DNA of 64,000 nucleotides from assembly GCF_001659605.2 (NCBI RefSeq), contig NW_025215482.1, positions 822,135-886,134 of the forward strand, in the 5' to 3' direction. This document shows positions 36,037 through 46,900 of the stretch, one piece after another. The translations under genes and the position numbers were made by a program. The notes under the pieces are model-generated. The model saw nothing but the letters and a program-made list of their open reading frames with translations, was not told the DNA's origin and did no database searches. The stretch comes from Manihot esculenta (Eukaryota > Streptophyta > Magnoliopsida > Malpighiales > Euphorbiaceae). Each line of letters starts with the position of its first letter. The stretch's first letter is position 1.

Positions 36037-38326
36037 TGTAATACCCGGCTAGATTCAGACATCGGAATTTCTACCGTCCGGTGGAATTCGAGGATGTCAG
36101 AGGTGTCTAGAAGGGTAAGAGAAAGGTTTTCTAAAATATTTTCAAGTATTTTAAAGGTTTAGAGTGAAAAAGAATTGAGTTTTATGGAGAATTGGCCAAA
36201 GGAGTTTCTGTCATGTTCGGCCCCCGAAGGTTAAGTTCGGCCGCCGAAAGTGCCCAATGTTCGGCCCCCGAAGGTTATGTTCGGCCCCCGAAAGTTGCAT
36301 GGTTTTGCATGCAGTTTCGGCTGCCGAAGCTGAGGTGGTCGGTTAGTTGTGCATGCTCCTCAGTCCGTGGTTTGGCCAGGTGTTCACCTCCAGATCATGA
36401 CCAGAGGTTAGGCCACGTCTCCCTTGACTCATCTGCAAGCTTTTAAGCAGCTCATGCAGAGGGTTGATCATTTGCAAAAGGTGTTGAACGTTTTTGAGAG
36501 GAAAGAAGAGTTGTGAGGGTTTGAAGCTTTGGAGGAGGAGTTACTGAGTTTGGTTGTTCCTCTTCTGATTTCAGGAGGTAAGGGAAGTCTTTACGTTTGT
36601 TTTAATGGTTTTTTAACAGCTTTTAAAGAGGTTAAGGGTAGAGTTGTATGTTTAGGTTTTAGAGTTTAGTTTTGATGTTTTTAAATGGTGAAAGCATGAT
36701 TATATGTTGTGTTAGTTGTTTTGTTGGAGTTTAAGTTGTTTTAAGCTCCTTTATGCTTGTTAAAGTGTTTATGCATGTTTTGGAGGGGTTAAATGCATGT
36801 ATTGAGGGCTGAGCAGGTGATGGAGGGACTGGCAGGCGTCCTTGTGCACGAAACTGAGTTCTGGATGAACTCAGGTTCGGCCGCCGAAAGTCCAAGTTAG
36901 GCCGCCGAACATGCCTGACTTTCGTCTCTGGAGGAGACATTCGGCCGCCGAAGGAGCTGCCGAAGGTGCCCTGTCCAGCCTTCCTTTGCTTGTTTTGCAT
37001 GCATGTTTTGTGATGTTTTAGAGGGTTTTTGGAGAGATGTTCATAGTTATGTTAGAGTATGTTTGGTACCTCATTTAAGTCCATCTGTGTAGGATTGGAC
37101 CCGAGAAAACGAGGTAGTTAGCAGTAGTAGCTGCTTCAGCGTTAGAGTTGGTCCAGAGCTAGTTAGCCCAGAGTTAGCCAAGCAGAGGCTACAGGTGAGT
37201 GGAACTAAACTGAATATTTTATTTTGAGAAATGACACGATTCTAGCATGATCCATGCATCATAAACTGCCATGTTATGTATTAGGTTGTATTGCATTAGA
37301 CTTCACGACGATGATACATTGCATATACGTTGTTGTTTATGTGGATGAATGTTGGATGATCCTTAGCCCTTGACAGAGAGCAGATACAGATTTATGGCAT
37401 GAGATAGCCATACCAGGTCGCCCCTGGATAGTCCAGGTCGCTCCTGGTACTATGAGATAGACAGTTTGACCTGACTCGAATAGAGAAGTCCAGGTGAGGC
37501 CTAATCGCCCCTGGCACAGTTAGCCTTGTGATAAAGTCAGGAAAGAGAAGTCCAGGTGAGGCCTAATCGCCCCTGGCAAGTTGGACATATTGTTATATGT
37601 ATACAGTAAAGGGCTATTGGTGACAAATTCATCCTTGAGATGTTATGTTTGTGATGTGATGCATTTCATGAAAGCATGTAATGAATGAATTGTTTTTATT
37701 GTTCCTCCTCACTGGGCTGTAGTAGCTCATCCCACTTCCTTAACCCCAGTTTTGCAGGTTCTGAGATTAGCTGTGAGAAGTCAAAGTCAGCAAGAGTAAA
37801 GAGGAAGGATATGCATGAATGTATGTTTGTAATAGAATAGTGGACATGATGTAATTAAAAGATTAATTGTAATGTATTGATATGTACTGTCATATACTGG
37901 ATAGACTAGTGCTTTCCCTAGTGTTATTGCTATAGTGTGATGTATGATCTATCCCTTTGTACATGAATCCTGTTTTACGTTTCTTGATGAGAAATGTGTG
38001 AGTAGGCTTAATGTATGGCTTTGATGAGATACCAGTGGATTGTGTTACAGATGATAAGGGTTTCAATCCCTTGAACCACAGCAGATGGTAGTCCCTGGTA
38101 TCGGCCCTGAGGGTCATTTCAGATTGATATATCTGAGTAGCAGTAGTTAAGCCTACAGAGTTTTACAGGATTAGTGAGTATCTTTGTATCATGTATGGGA
38201 TTTATCAGGTACACAGAGAGTATAGTCGGCTTGCTACGGGTCCCGGCGGCCTTAAGCCGATCTGGATCCTAGTGCCAGTGATGGTTCGGGCCGTTACAGA
38301 GGAGTACCGGTTTCCGGGTCGTTACA
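36037..38326 (+). repeat. Element C 5' LTR (2290 bp)
   Basis: Begins TGTAATACCCGG and ends CGGGTCGTTACA; an inner GGGCCGTTACA lies 28 bp before the end. TTCGGCCGCCGAA clusters are at about 36212-36330 and 36870-36970. A hairpin-prone minisatellite with CCAGG and CCTGG arms spans 37412-37580, including two copies of AGTCCAGGTGAGGCCTAATC. Confidence 0.95.
37412..37580. repeat. Hairpin-prone minisatellite in the C LTR
   Basis: Four or five units in which CCAGG and CCTGG arms flank short GC-rich cores; two are nearly identical (around 37488-37520 and 37550-37580). Equivalent but sequence-different repeats sit at the same LTR position in A (15261-15350) and B (42022-42210). Confidence 0.75.
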
Positions 38327-38329
38327 GAT

Positions 38330-38341
38330 TGGTATCAGAGC
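38330..38341 (+). other. Primer binding site (tRNA-iMet type), element C
   Basis: TGGTATCAGAGC lies three bases after the 5' LTR end, complementary to the 3' end of initiator tRNA-Met. Confidence 0.92.
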
Positions 38342-38704
38342 ATAGGGCCTCTAGAGTACGATGTGCTGAGTCAGTATACTCAGGGATCAGAGCTATCTCA
38401 CATCGGAAAGAGGTTAAGATGTCAGATGTGTAGATCTTCGAGTACGGTGTGTTGAGCGAAGATGCTCAAGGAGCAGATGCCCACATCGGAAAGAGGTGTT
38501 GTCTTGTATAGGAGGGGAAGCACAAAAGGTATCATCATGTCCACTAGGATAGGATGTGGAGTCCTGTCTTGCATGCTGATGTGAAATGCCATGATGAGCT
38601 GCATGTGTATTATTGGTATGTTTGATATATGCTAAGGATTCATGTGTTTTCACATGGATCATTTGATGATATTTTTGTGTGATGTTGTGCTTTTCAGAGG
38701 CAGG
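38342..38704 (+). other. Element C 5' untranslated leader
   Basis: Non-coding. It holds two copies of CACATCGGAAAGAGGT (about 38399 and 38482) and the leader block ATCATGTCCACTAGGATAGG at 38534-38553, which all five elements share. A TTTTCAG lies just before the gag ATG. Confidence 0.6.
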
Positions 38705-40087
38705 ATGAGAGGAACTCGTCGATCTGCTCGATTGACAGGAGCTCCGTTGGAGGATGAGGATATGGATGCTCATCTCCCTGTTCTGCAAAGGGCAATGTCA
38801 GATAGTTTAAGCAGAGAAGGTACATCAAGGGACCCTAGAAGGTCTAGTGATGAGAGTAGAAGGGGAGTTGTCCAGAGTGCGATGTCAGGATTTAGGCAAG
38901 AAATAGAGGAGGATGAGCAGAGTAGAGAGGGTAGCTTTGGCATGAGCAGGTTAGGAGGAGATATGGGTGAGTCTCACGGAGGCACTCAGGCCTCGAGATT
39001 TGTTCCACCTCAGTATCCACCCTATTAGTGGGGGGCAGAGTACCCGATGAGAGGGACATCAGAGTTTCCTAGGTATAACCCATATCCTACCTTTATGCCT
39101 TATCCTTCTTTTTACCCTCCACATCCCCGGTATACCATGTTTCCACCCTTCTTTGGTTATCCAAGTTTAGCAAACCCTACCTCAGAGAATGTTACACCTC
39201 CTCCACCACCAGTAGAACCAGTAGCCCCAATTGTCCAAATATCTAAGCCTAGTTCACCTGGAGGAAGTGAGGTAAAGATGATAGATTATTTGAGGTTAGA
39301 TGGCCCTAAGTTTGAGACTGGTGATGACCCTGTTGAGTATCTTAGAATGGTTAAGCTGATAACCGATGAGTTGGGAGTCAGTGAGAGTAGAGCCATTCAG
39401 ATGGCAGGGGTCACATTGAAATGTGAAAAAGCGAGGGAATGGTTTACCCAGTATGTGAACCCGAGGGTAGAAAGCTTATCCTGGGAGCAGTTTGCTACAG
39501 AGTTTACAGGATGGGCTTGTCCAGATAGCTTAAGGGAGTGTCAGAAGAGTGACTTTGTGCAGCTAGAGCAGACAGAAAACATAAGTGTAGAAACTTACCC
39601 AGAGAACATTGATCGTTTTCCTTTGGGTGAAGCTGCTGCAAAGAATAAAAAGAAAGTGAGAGGCCTGAAAGGGTCAAAGAAAAGAGAGTTCTGGAATAGG
39701 GTACAGTCTAGTATGGGTTTTGGCGATGGCTCGAGTTCTGGTTGGAAAAGTTCTAGATGTCCGAGGTGCGGTAGGCCGCGCAAGGGAGTCTGTTTAGTAG
39801 GGACAACAGCATGTTTTAGGTGCGGACAGGAGGGACACATAGCACGTGAGTGTTCCACTGCGACTTTGATACCACAGTCCCAGCAGACAGCCTCAGACAG
39901 AGCGACTCAGCCAGGAGCTTTAGCCTTGGCGTTGGGCAGAGGCAGAGGGAGCGAGATCACTCCTTCTTCCATAGGTTCCCCAGGTGAAGGTCCGTCAGTA
40001 CCAGAACGGATCTTCGCTTTGACGCAGCAGGAGGCTGACACATCGGACAGGGCGGTAACAGGTACTTTTCACTTCCGTTTGTTTTGA
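38705..40087 (+). pseudogene. Element C Gag, one in-frame stop and a partial capsid deletion
   Basis: Gag starts at ATG 38705 ([10 protein letters not shown], shared with A and B). A single TAG at 39026-39028 interrupts an otherwise continuous frame that resumes with a Pro/Tyr-rich region, the capsid-type segment (KAREWF, FTGWACPDS) and two zinc modules. Compared with B, about 60 residues of the C-terminal capsid region are missing after the segment near 39590. The first zinc module has lost its His (CPRCGRPRKGVC), while the second is a complete CCHC knuckle at about 39809-39850. There is no pol fusion: the frame stops at 40087. It could be read as a Gag of altered size if the stop is suppressed or is a sequence error; otherwise it is dead. 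Confidence 0.8.
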
Positions 40088-40680
40088 TGTGTCTATTCTA
40101 AGAGACTCTGATGCTTTGTTTTCCTTCGTGCTGGAGGGATTAGACTGTCCTCTTTAGGTCAATAGACCCAAGTGTGATCCATCAGCGGCAGAGGTAGTCT
40201 GCCTTCAGTGTTAGTTGTGAGTAGGTGCCTTCCAACTGACCTCGTGGTTCTAGAGTGACTGTTTGAAGTCCTTCTAGGGGTGGATGGGCTAGCTACTCAT
40301 AGTACTGCTTTTGATAGGCAGAGTAGTCAGGCTTAGAGATCAGGATGGATCACAGGTAGTTTGTTGCGGGGACAGTATAGAGAAGCCTGGAATTTGATAT
40401 CAGCCCTATAGACTCTAAAACTGTTCAGGAGAGGTTATCAAAGGTTTCTTGCTTGTGTCAGAAAGCATAGCAGTTAATCAGATTAGGAGGGGAACCAATT
40501 TTAGTGCCCGCAGTTAAAAAAAATGTTTTGGATTTTGACCCAGACAAGTCATCAAGTTTACCACCTGCTCAGAGGGTTCAATGAGAGATAGGAATGGTGT
40601 TTATACCCATCATTTCTAGTCTTCTCTGTAGGATGGCACCAGTAGAATAAGTGAGATGGTAAAAGCTAAATGAGGAATAG
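39999..40680 (+). pseudogene. Element C decayed protease/linker module, copy 1
   Basis: Starting in the last part of gag, this segment resembles the protease and protease-RT linker of A and B at the nucleotide level (for example TGACCTCGTGGTTCTAGA and the AGGATGGCACCAG end that codes PYRMAP-type residues in A and B). Frameshifts and stops rule out function. RT does not follow. Confidence 0.7.
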
Positions 40681-40793
40681 CTAGTGGTTAGTGAGCTAGG
40701 AAAGATACTCGAGAGTGTTGCTATGAGATGCTATGGCCTTAGATTTTATCCAGGTATAGGGAGAGTGATCTCTCATCTCCTAGTGCAGCTCTC

Positions 40794-40952
40794 AAGGAAA
40801 AGAAATAAGGCAAAGAATAGAGTAAGAAATAGAAGAGTAAGAAAAGAATAAAAGGGTAAGTGAAAGTGAGCAGAGTAAGGAAAAGAGAAGAATAAGTAAA
40901 CTAGAATAGAACAGAGAAAGAAAAGAGTAAGATTAAGAGTAAGTTCAGGAGG
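40794..40952 (+). other. Purine-rich spacer shared by C, D and E
   Basis: A strongly purine-rich stretch made of AAAGAATAAG-like units, ending shortly before a segment around TAGTCTGGGATTAGGTGGT. The same spacer followed by the same landmark is present on the minus strand in D (about 35770-35870) and E (about 58155-58310). No coding potential was recognised. Confidence 0.65.
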
Positions 40953-41416
40953 AGATTTCAGTTTAGTCTGGGATTAGGTGGTAATTGAGGCAGAGGAAAG
41001 GGTTAGCTTTTCTATTAGTAAATTCCCGAGAGAAGTTCCGTTAGCTTTAGCTCGGATCTTCACCCTGACTCAGTCGGAAGCTATCACATTGAACACAGTG
41101 ACATCAAGTATGTTCACTTGTGGATGTTCAGATGTGTATGCTGTTTGTTTTGAACCCGCATGTTTTTACTTCCTTGTGGCTTAGTGAGCTGTTACTAGAG
41201 TGGGTTTGATGACTTCTAGGCTTAGAGTGTTTTCTCTGGGTTAATGGACCCGGGTATGATCCATCTGAAGCAGAGTCAGTTAATCAGATCAGTTTAGAGT
41301 TGTAGTGAGTAGAAGCTATCCAGCTGACCTTATGGTTCTAGAGTTGACTATTTGATGTCATTCTAGGGCGGATTGGCTACTTACTCATTGTACTACCTGT
41401 GTCTGTAGAGACAAGG
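40953..41416 (+). pseudogene. Element C decayed protease/linker module, copy 2 (left of B)
   Basis: A second protease-like segment repeats the order of copy 1: a QIFTMTQ-like start (about 41048), the GCSDVYA segment (about 41128), the LTLWF/DVILG region (about 41325-41370) and a truncated ACAAGGT end. A short open frame at 40978-41184 covers part of it, but stops follow. It is continued at 51018 on the other side of B. Confidence 0.72.
41412..41416. repeat. Target site duplication of element B, left copy (CAAGG)
   Basis: CAAGG directly precedes the LTR start here and is repeated at 51013-51017 after the other LTR. Confidence 0.95.
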
Positions 41417-43597
41417 TGTAACGACCCCAAAAAGGACCGTCACCGGCGCTAGGATTCAGGTCGGCTTAAGGCCGCCAGAACCCGTAGCAAGCCTGCTATA
41501 CTCTTTGTGTACCTGTAAACCTCATACATGATCATACATTTTTAGTGAAAATAAAACTCTTTTCTGAACCAAGGCTTAACCTGTGCATGCACTATCTCTG
41601 TACTCTGTACTCATGTACTCTGTACTCTGTATCCCTGACTAGAGCTTGCTCTAGATGGGTTAACTCATATCTGTTAAGCCTGGTTTTCACATACAGGAAA
41701 ACATATATACATATACAGATCATGTACAAAACATACATCACTAGGTCAAGTAACAACTATTACATCTCTTTAATATTACATGTCCACACTAAGCTATTAC
41801 AGATCTCTTTACTTTTCCTGTACTCTGCTGGACTGTCCCTGTACACTGTACACTGAATACTGAACCTGCAAAACTGGGGTTAAGGGAGTGGGATGAGCTC
41901 TATAGCCCAATGAGTAGAACAGTAAAACATCTCAGTAAAATATGATCTCATGGAATGCACCATATCACAGACAAGCCACATCAAGAGTAAACCTGTCACC
42001 ACATAGTCCCAGTAACTCTGTGCCAGGGCGTAGAATCGAGCACCTGGTCTTCCTGTCATATATGTATATGTGTATATAACACCTGTGAACTTACCATTGC
42101 CAGGGCGTAGTCAAAGGCTCCTGGACTTTGCTATATACCTGCCAGGGCGTAGTCAAAGGCTCCTGGTCTTTGCTATACGTGCCAGGGCGTAGTCAAAGGC
42201 TCCTGGTCTTCCTGTCTGTGACTATTGGATCATTCAGCATTTACTCACATCATCAAATAACAATGCAATGCAACATATTCGTGAATACTAATGCAATCAA
42301 CCTATGGTATAAACATGATGCATGAGATATGCTAAAAGCAGTTTGTGATTCAATTAAAAGTCATAAGTTTAGTTCCACTCACCTCTGGCTATCTGGACTG
42401 ACTGACTCTGCAGGCTCACCTCTGGAGCAGTACTCACTGCTGCTCTCTCTGGTTCCTCTGGTCTGTACCTATACAGATGGACTCAAATGAGGGACCAAAC
42501 TAATTTATCAATACCTCTTATTAAACTCCCTAAGAATCCCCTGAAACTCACTTAACTAATCATGCAAAGCATGCAAAAGAAAAGCTGGACAGAACACTTT
42601 CGGCGGCAGGTTCGGCGGCCGAATGTCCTCTCCAGAGACGAAACTCAAGCACCTTCGGCGGCACCTTCGGCGGCCGAATCCCCCAAACAGAGCCGAACAT
42701 GCAAAAACACTCGGGGGCAAGCTGTGGTAATCAAGTCACCATGCAAGAGGTTTGGCGGCCGAATGAACTTTCGGCTGCCGAACCTGAGTTCATCCAGAAC
42801 TCAGTTTCAACGGCAAACCATCTCCTTCTTTCCTTCAACTTCTCAAACCATGCAAACGTCACCTCCTCACCATACATATACTCATGTATATGATCATAGG
42901 GGTCCAAAACTAGCTAATAACCCCAAACAACAAAACAAACATAACACATAAACATATATACATGCATAACTCATCAAAAACACTACTTCTCACTTAAACA
43001 TGCATCTCTCTCCCTTAACTTCCATAAAACCTTCAGAAAACTTAAAAACATGTTCAAGAGCATCACTTACCTCCTGTAACACGAAGATGAATACTCTGAA
43101 CAAGAAAAACGGACCAACTCTCCTCAAACTCTCAAACTCTCACAAACTTAGCTTTTTGCTTCAAACCATTCAAACCCTTGTGCAACACTCTGCATGAGCT
43201 GCTCAAACGCAGCAAATAAACCATAGGAGACGTGGCCAAGCTTCTGGCAACAAGTTGGACATGACACCTGTCCACAATGCTGACTAAGGATGTCCAAAAG
43301 CTGGCTGGCCAACTCAATGTCGGCTGCCCAATCGCATGCAACACCATGCAACATTCGGGGGCCGAACTTCCCTTCGGAAGCCAAACACTTTCGGCGGCCG
43401 AACTTACTTTCGGCGGCCGAACTTGGCTCAACTGCCTTAGGTCATTTCAACTCAAAACTCACTTCCCTTAACCTTAAAACATTTAAACACATCATAACAC
43501 CTAGTAAAACATAAATCCTACCCTTTTTAGAATTCCGACACCCCGGATTCCACCAGACAACAGGAATTCCGGTGCCGGACTCTAGCCGGGTATTACA
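41417..43597 (-). repeat. Element B 3' LTR (2181 bp)
   Basis: TGTAACGACC to GGGTATTACA on the plus strand. It contains a CTCTGTA-type 7-mer repeat (about 41594-41632), a hairpin minisatellite with four GCCAGGGCGTAG units (42022, 42099, 42141, 42181), and TTCGGCGGCCGAA clusters (about 42598-42785 and 43335-43425). Open frames inside it appear identically in the other LTR and are not genes. Confidence 0.96.
42022..42210. repeat. Hairpin-prone minisatellite in the B LTR
   Basis: Four units starting GCCAGGGCGTAG, each closed by a CTCCTGG or CACCTGG arm; three share GTCAAAGGCTCCTGG. The other LTR has the same array at about 49435-49623. It stands at the position occupied by unrelated-looking hairpin repeats in A and C. 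Confidence 0.8.
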
Positions 43598-43610
43598 TTC
43601 TCCCCTCCTT
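43598..43610 (-). other. Polypurine tract of element B
   Basis: The minus strand reads AAGGAGGGGAGAA directly against the 3' LTR start. A nearby CATTCG-type stem (GAACATTCG / CGGATGTTC) has one mismatch. Confidence 0.9.
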
Positions 43611-43671
43611 AAGAACATTCGTCCTCGGATGTTCCTAAAACACAAAACAAAACACAAGGAGGAAACTAACC

Positions 43672-43945
43672 TCAAAACAAATAGGGATACTGCTGGAGCA
43701 TCGACTCTCGCGTCTCCCAGGTGCACTCTTCTAGATTATGGTGGTTCCATAGAACTTTCACCATCGTAATCTCCTTGTTCCTTAGCTGTCTGATCTGCGT
43801 GTCCAGAATCCGCACTGGCTGTTCTATATAGGTGAGATCCGTATGAATCTCCACTTCAGGCTCACTCAGAACCTGATTCGGATCTGACACAAACTGTCGG
43901 AGCATAGAAACATGAAATACCGGGTGAATTCTCTCCATAGAAGCA
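43672..43945 (-). pseudogene. Element B chromodomain-like C-terminus, displaced by a frameshift
   Basis: This frame encodes the last part of pol: the [14 protein letters not shown] segment and the tail ending QQYPYLF before a TGA. It aligns with residues 1208-1295 of element A pol but is in a different frame from the upstream B polyprotein because one base is missing near 43946 (A has GCAGGCAAG where B has GCAGTAAA on the plus strand). Chromodomain-like tails of this clade are thought to steer integration to heterochromatin. The defect could be real or a consensus error. Confidence 0.85.
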
Positions 43946-46900
43946 GTAAATCCAGCTTATACGACACATTTCCGATCCTCTGCAACACCTCAAAGGGTCC
44001 AATGTACCGTGGAGCTAATTTACCTTTCTTCCCAAAACGAACCACTCCTTTCATTGGAGACACTTTCAGTAATACCCAATTACCCTCTTGAAACTCTAAC
44101 TGCTTTCTGCGCACATCTGCATAACTTTTCTGTCTACTCTGAGCTGTTCTGATTCTTTCTCTGATCATGGGCACCATTCTACTGGTAATGTCTACTAACT
44201 CTGGCCCTGCAAGAGTCTTCTCTCCTACCTCTTCCCAGCAAACAGGGGATCTGCATTTCCTCCCATACAAAGCTTCATAAGGAGCCATCCCAATGCTAGC
44301 ATGATGACTGTTATTGTAGGCAAACTCCACCAAAGGTAGATGCTGCCTCCAAGAACCGCCAAAATCTAACACACATAGGCGAAGCATATCCTCTATGGTT
44401 TGGATGGTCCTTTCTGACTGTCCATCAGTCTGTGGGTGGAAAGCAGTACTAAAATCTAATCTCGTGCCCATCGCACTTTGCAGACTCCGCCAAAAGCGGG
44501 AGGTAAATTGAGGTCCTCTGTCTGAAACTATAGACACTGGAACTCCATGTAATCTCACTATCTCATCCAGATAGACCTGTGCCAACTTATCCACAGAATA
44601 GTTACTCCGTACTGGAAGAAAATGAGCAGATTTCGTGAGTCTGTCCACAATCACCCATATCGAGTCTATCTTGTTGGACGCTACTGGTAAACCTACTACA
44701 AAATCCATGGCTATGTTCTCCCATTTCCACTCTGGAATCGGTAATGGGTTAAGCATTCCTGCTGGTTTCTGATGCTCTAATTTCACCCTCTGACAAACCT
44801 CACAGGCTGTCACGAACTGCGCCACTTCTTTCTTCATGGCTGGCCACCAATAGACCCTTTTCAGATCCTGATACATCTTGGTAGCTCCTGGGTGAACACT
44901 ATACCTCGCATTATGAGCTTCCCTCATAATGTCTTCCTTCACACTGCCCCTATCTGGTACACAAAGTCGACTCCCATAGCGAAGGATCCCTTTATTGTCA
45001 AATCTGAACTCTACACTATTGCCTGACTGAACAGTCCTGGCGATTTTCATCAATTCAGGGTCCTCATGCTGTCTCTGAGCTATCTGCTCCAGAAACACAG
45101 GTGTCACTCTCATCTGTGCAATCAATGCACCTGTACCAGACAACTCTAGCTGTAATCCCTCGTCAAAGAGCTTATAAAGCTCCATCACAACTGGTCTCCG
45201 CTCTGCTGCTATATGGGATAAACTGCCTAGTGACTTCCGGCTTAGGGCGTCTGCGACTACATTCGCCTTACCCGGGTGATACTGGATTTTACAATCATAA
45301 TCACTGAGCAATTCTACCCATCTTCTCTGCCTCAAATTCAGCTCTCTCTGACTTAAGATGTACTGTAAACTCGTGTGATCAGTGAAGATCTCGCATTTAA
45401 CCCCGTAGAGGTAATGCCGCCACATCTTAAGTGCAAAGATAACTGCTGCCATCTCTAGGTCATGGGTAGGGTAATTCAACTCGTGCTTCTTCAACTGTCT
45501 AGAAGCATAAGCTATTACTCTATCACTCTGCATCAATACACAACCCAATCCCACTCGAGATGCATCACAGAACACTGTGAACTCTTCATTACTCACAGGC
45601 AGAGCTAACACTGGTGCTGTTGTCAATCTCCTTTTGAGCTCCTCAAAGCTCTCTTCACACTGGTCTGACCAGATAAACTTCTGGTTTTTCTGAGTCAATT
45701 TGGTCATAGGAGCGGCTATCTTTGAGAAGTTCTGAACGAACCTCCTGTAGTAACCTGCCAGTCCCAGAAAGCTTTTAATCTCAGTCACTGTAGTGGGTCT
45801 GGGCCAGTTAGCTATAGCCTCTATCTTCTTGGGGTCTACCTCAATACCCTCTGCTGATACTACATGTCCCAAGAAGGAAATGCTCCGTAACCAAAACTCA
45901 CACTTCGAGAACTTGGCATATAAACCATGCTCTCTCAGTGTCTGTAAAACGATCCTCAGATGCTGGGCATGCTCCTCTGCATCTATGGAATACACTAAGA
46001 TATCATCGATAAACACAATGACAAAGTGATCCAGAAACTCACTGAATACCCTGTTCATGAGATCCATAAATGCTGCAGGGGCGTTAGTCAACCCGAACGG
46101 CATCACTAAGAACTCATAATGCCCATATCTGGTCCGAAAAGCTGTTTTAGGCACATCTGCCTCTCTGACTCTCAACTGATGATACCCAGATCTCAGATCT
46201 ATTTTCGAGAAACAACCTGCTCCAGCTAGCTGATCAAATAGATCATCAATCCTAGGTAAAGGATACCTATTCTTGATAGTGACCTTGTTCAATTGTCTGT
46301 AGTCGATACAAAGTCTGAGGGATCCATCCTTCTTTCTGACAAAGAGCACTGGAGCACCCCAAGGTGAGGTACTAGGGCGGATGAAACCCTTATCTACCAA
46401 GTCCTGCAACTGTTCTTTCAACTCTGTTAACTCAGCTGGCGCCATCCTGTAGGGAGGACTAGAGATAGGTCTAGTACCTGGCAATAATTCAATTTCAAAC
46501 CCTATCTCCCTATCAGGTGGTAGTCCTGGCAAATCGTCTGGGAACACATCGAGAAACTCTCGGACTACTGGTACTGTGGCTGGTTCCCTCACCTGACTGT
46601 CTAGCTCTCTCACATGAGCTAGAAACCCCTGACAACCCCTCCTAAGCAAACGACGAGCCTGAAGGGCTGAAATCATACCTCTGGGTGTACCTCTCCTGTC
46701 TCCTCTGAAGACACACTCTGACCCATCCTGGTCTCTGAGACTCACTAGCTTCTCTCGACAGTCCAACGTAGCACTATATGCAGATAGCCAATCCATCCCT
46801 AGAATGACATCAAAATCTGTCAAATCTAGAACCACAAGGTCAGCTGGAAGGCATCTACCCTCTATGAATACTGGACTGAAACGACAGACTGACACTGCCA

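Noticed and set aside
38510..38704. An intron in the retrotransposon leader (GT near 38519, TTTTCAG before gag)
   Set aside because: The TTTTCAG recurs in A, B and C, but the donor GT is present only in C; A and B do not have it, so splicing is not supported.
41545..41856. 103-codon frame present twice, identically (also 48958-49269)
   Set aside because: The duplication is just the LTR pair of element B; the product is low-complexity and built on CTCTGTA repeats.
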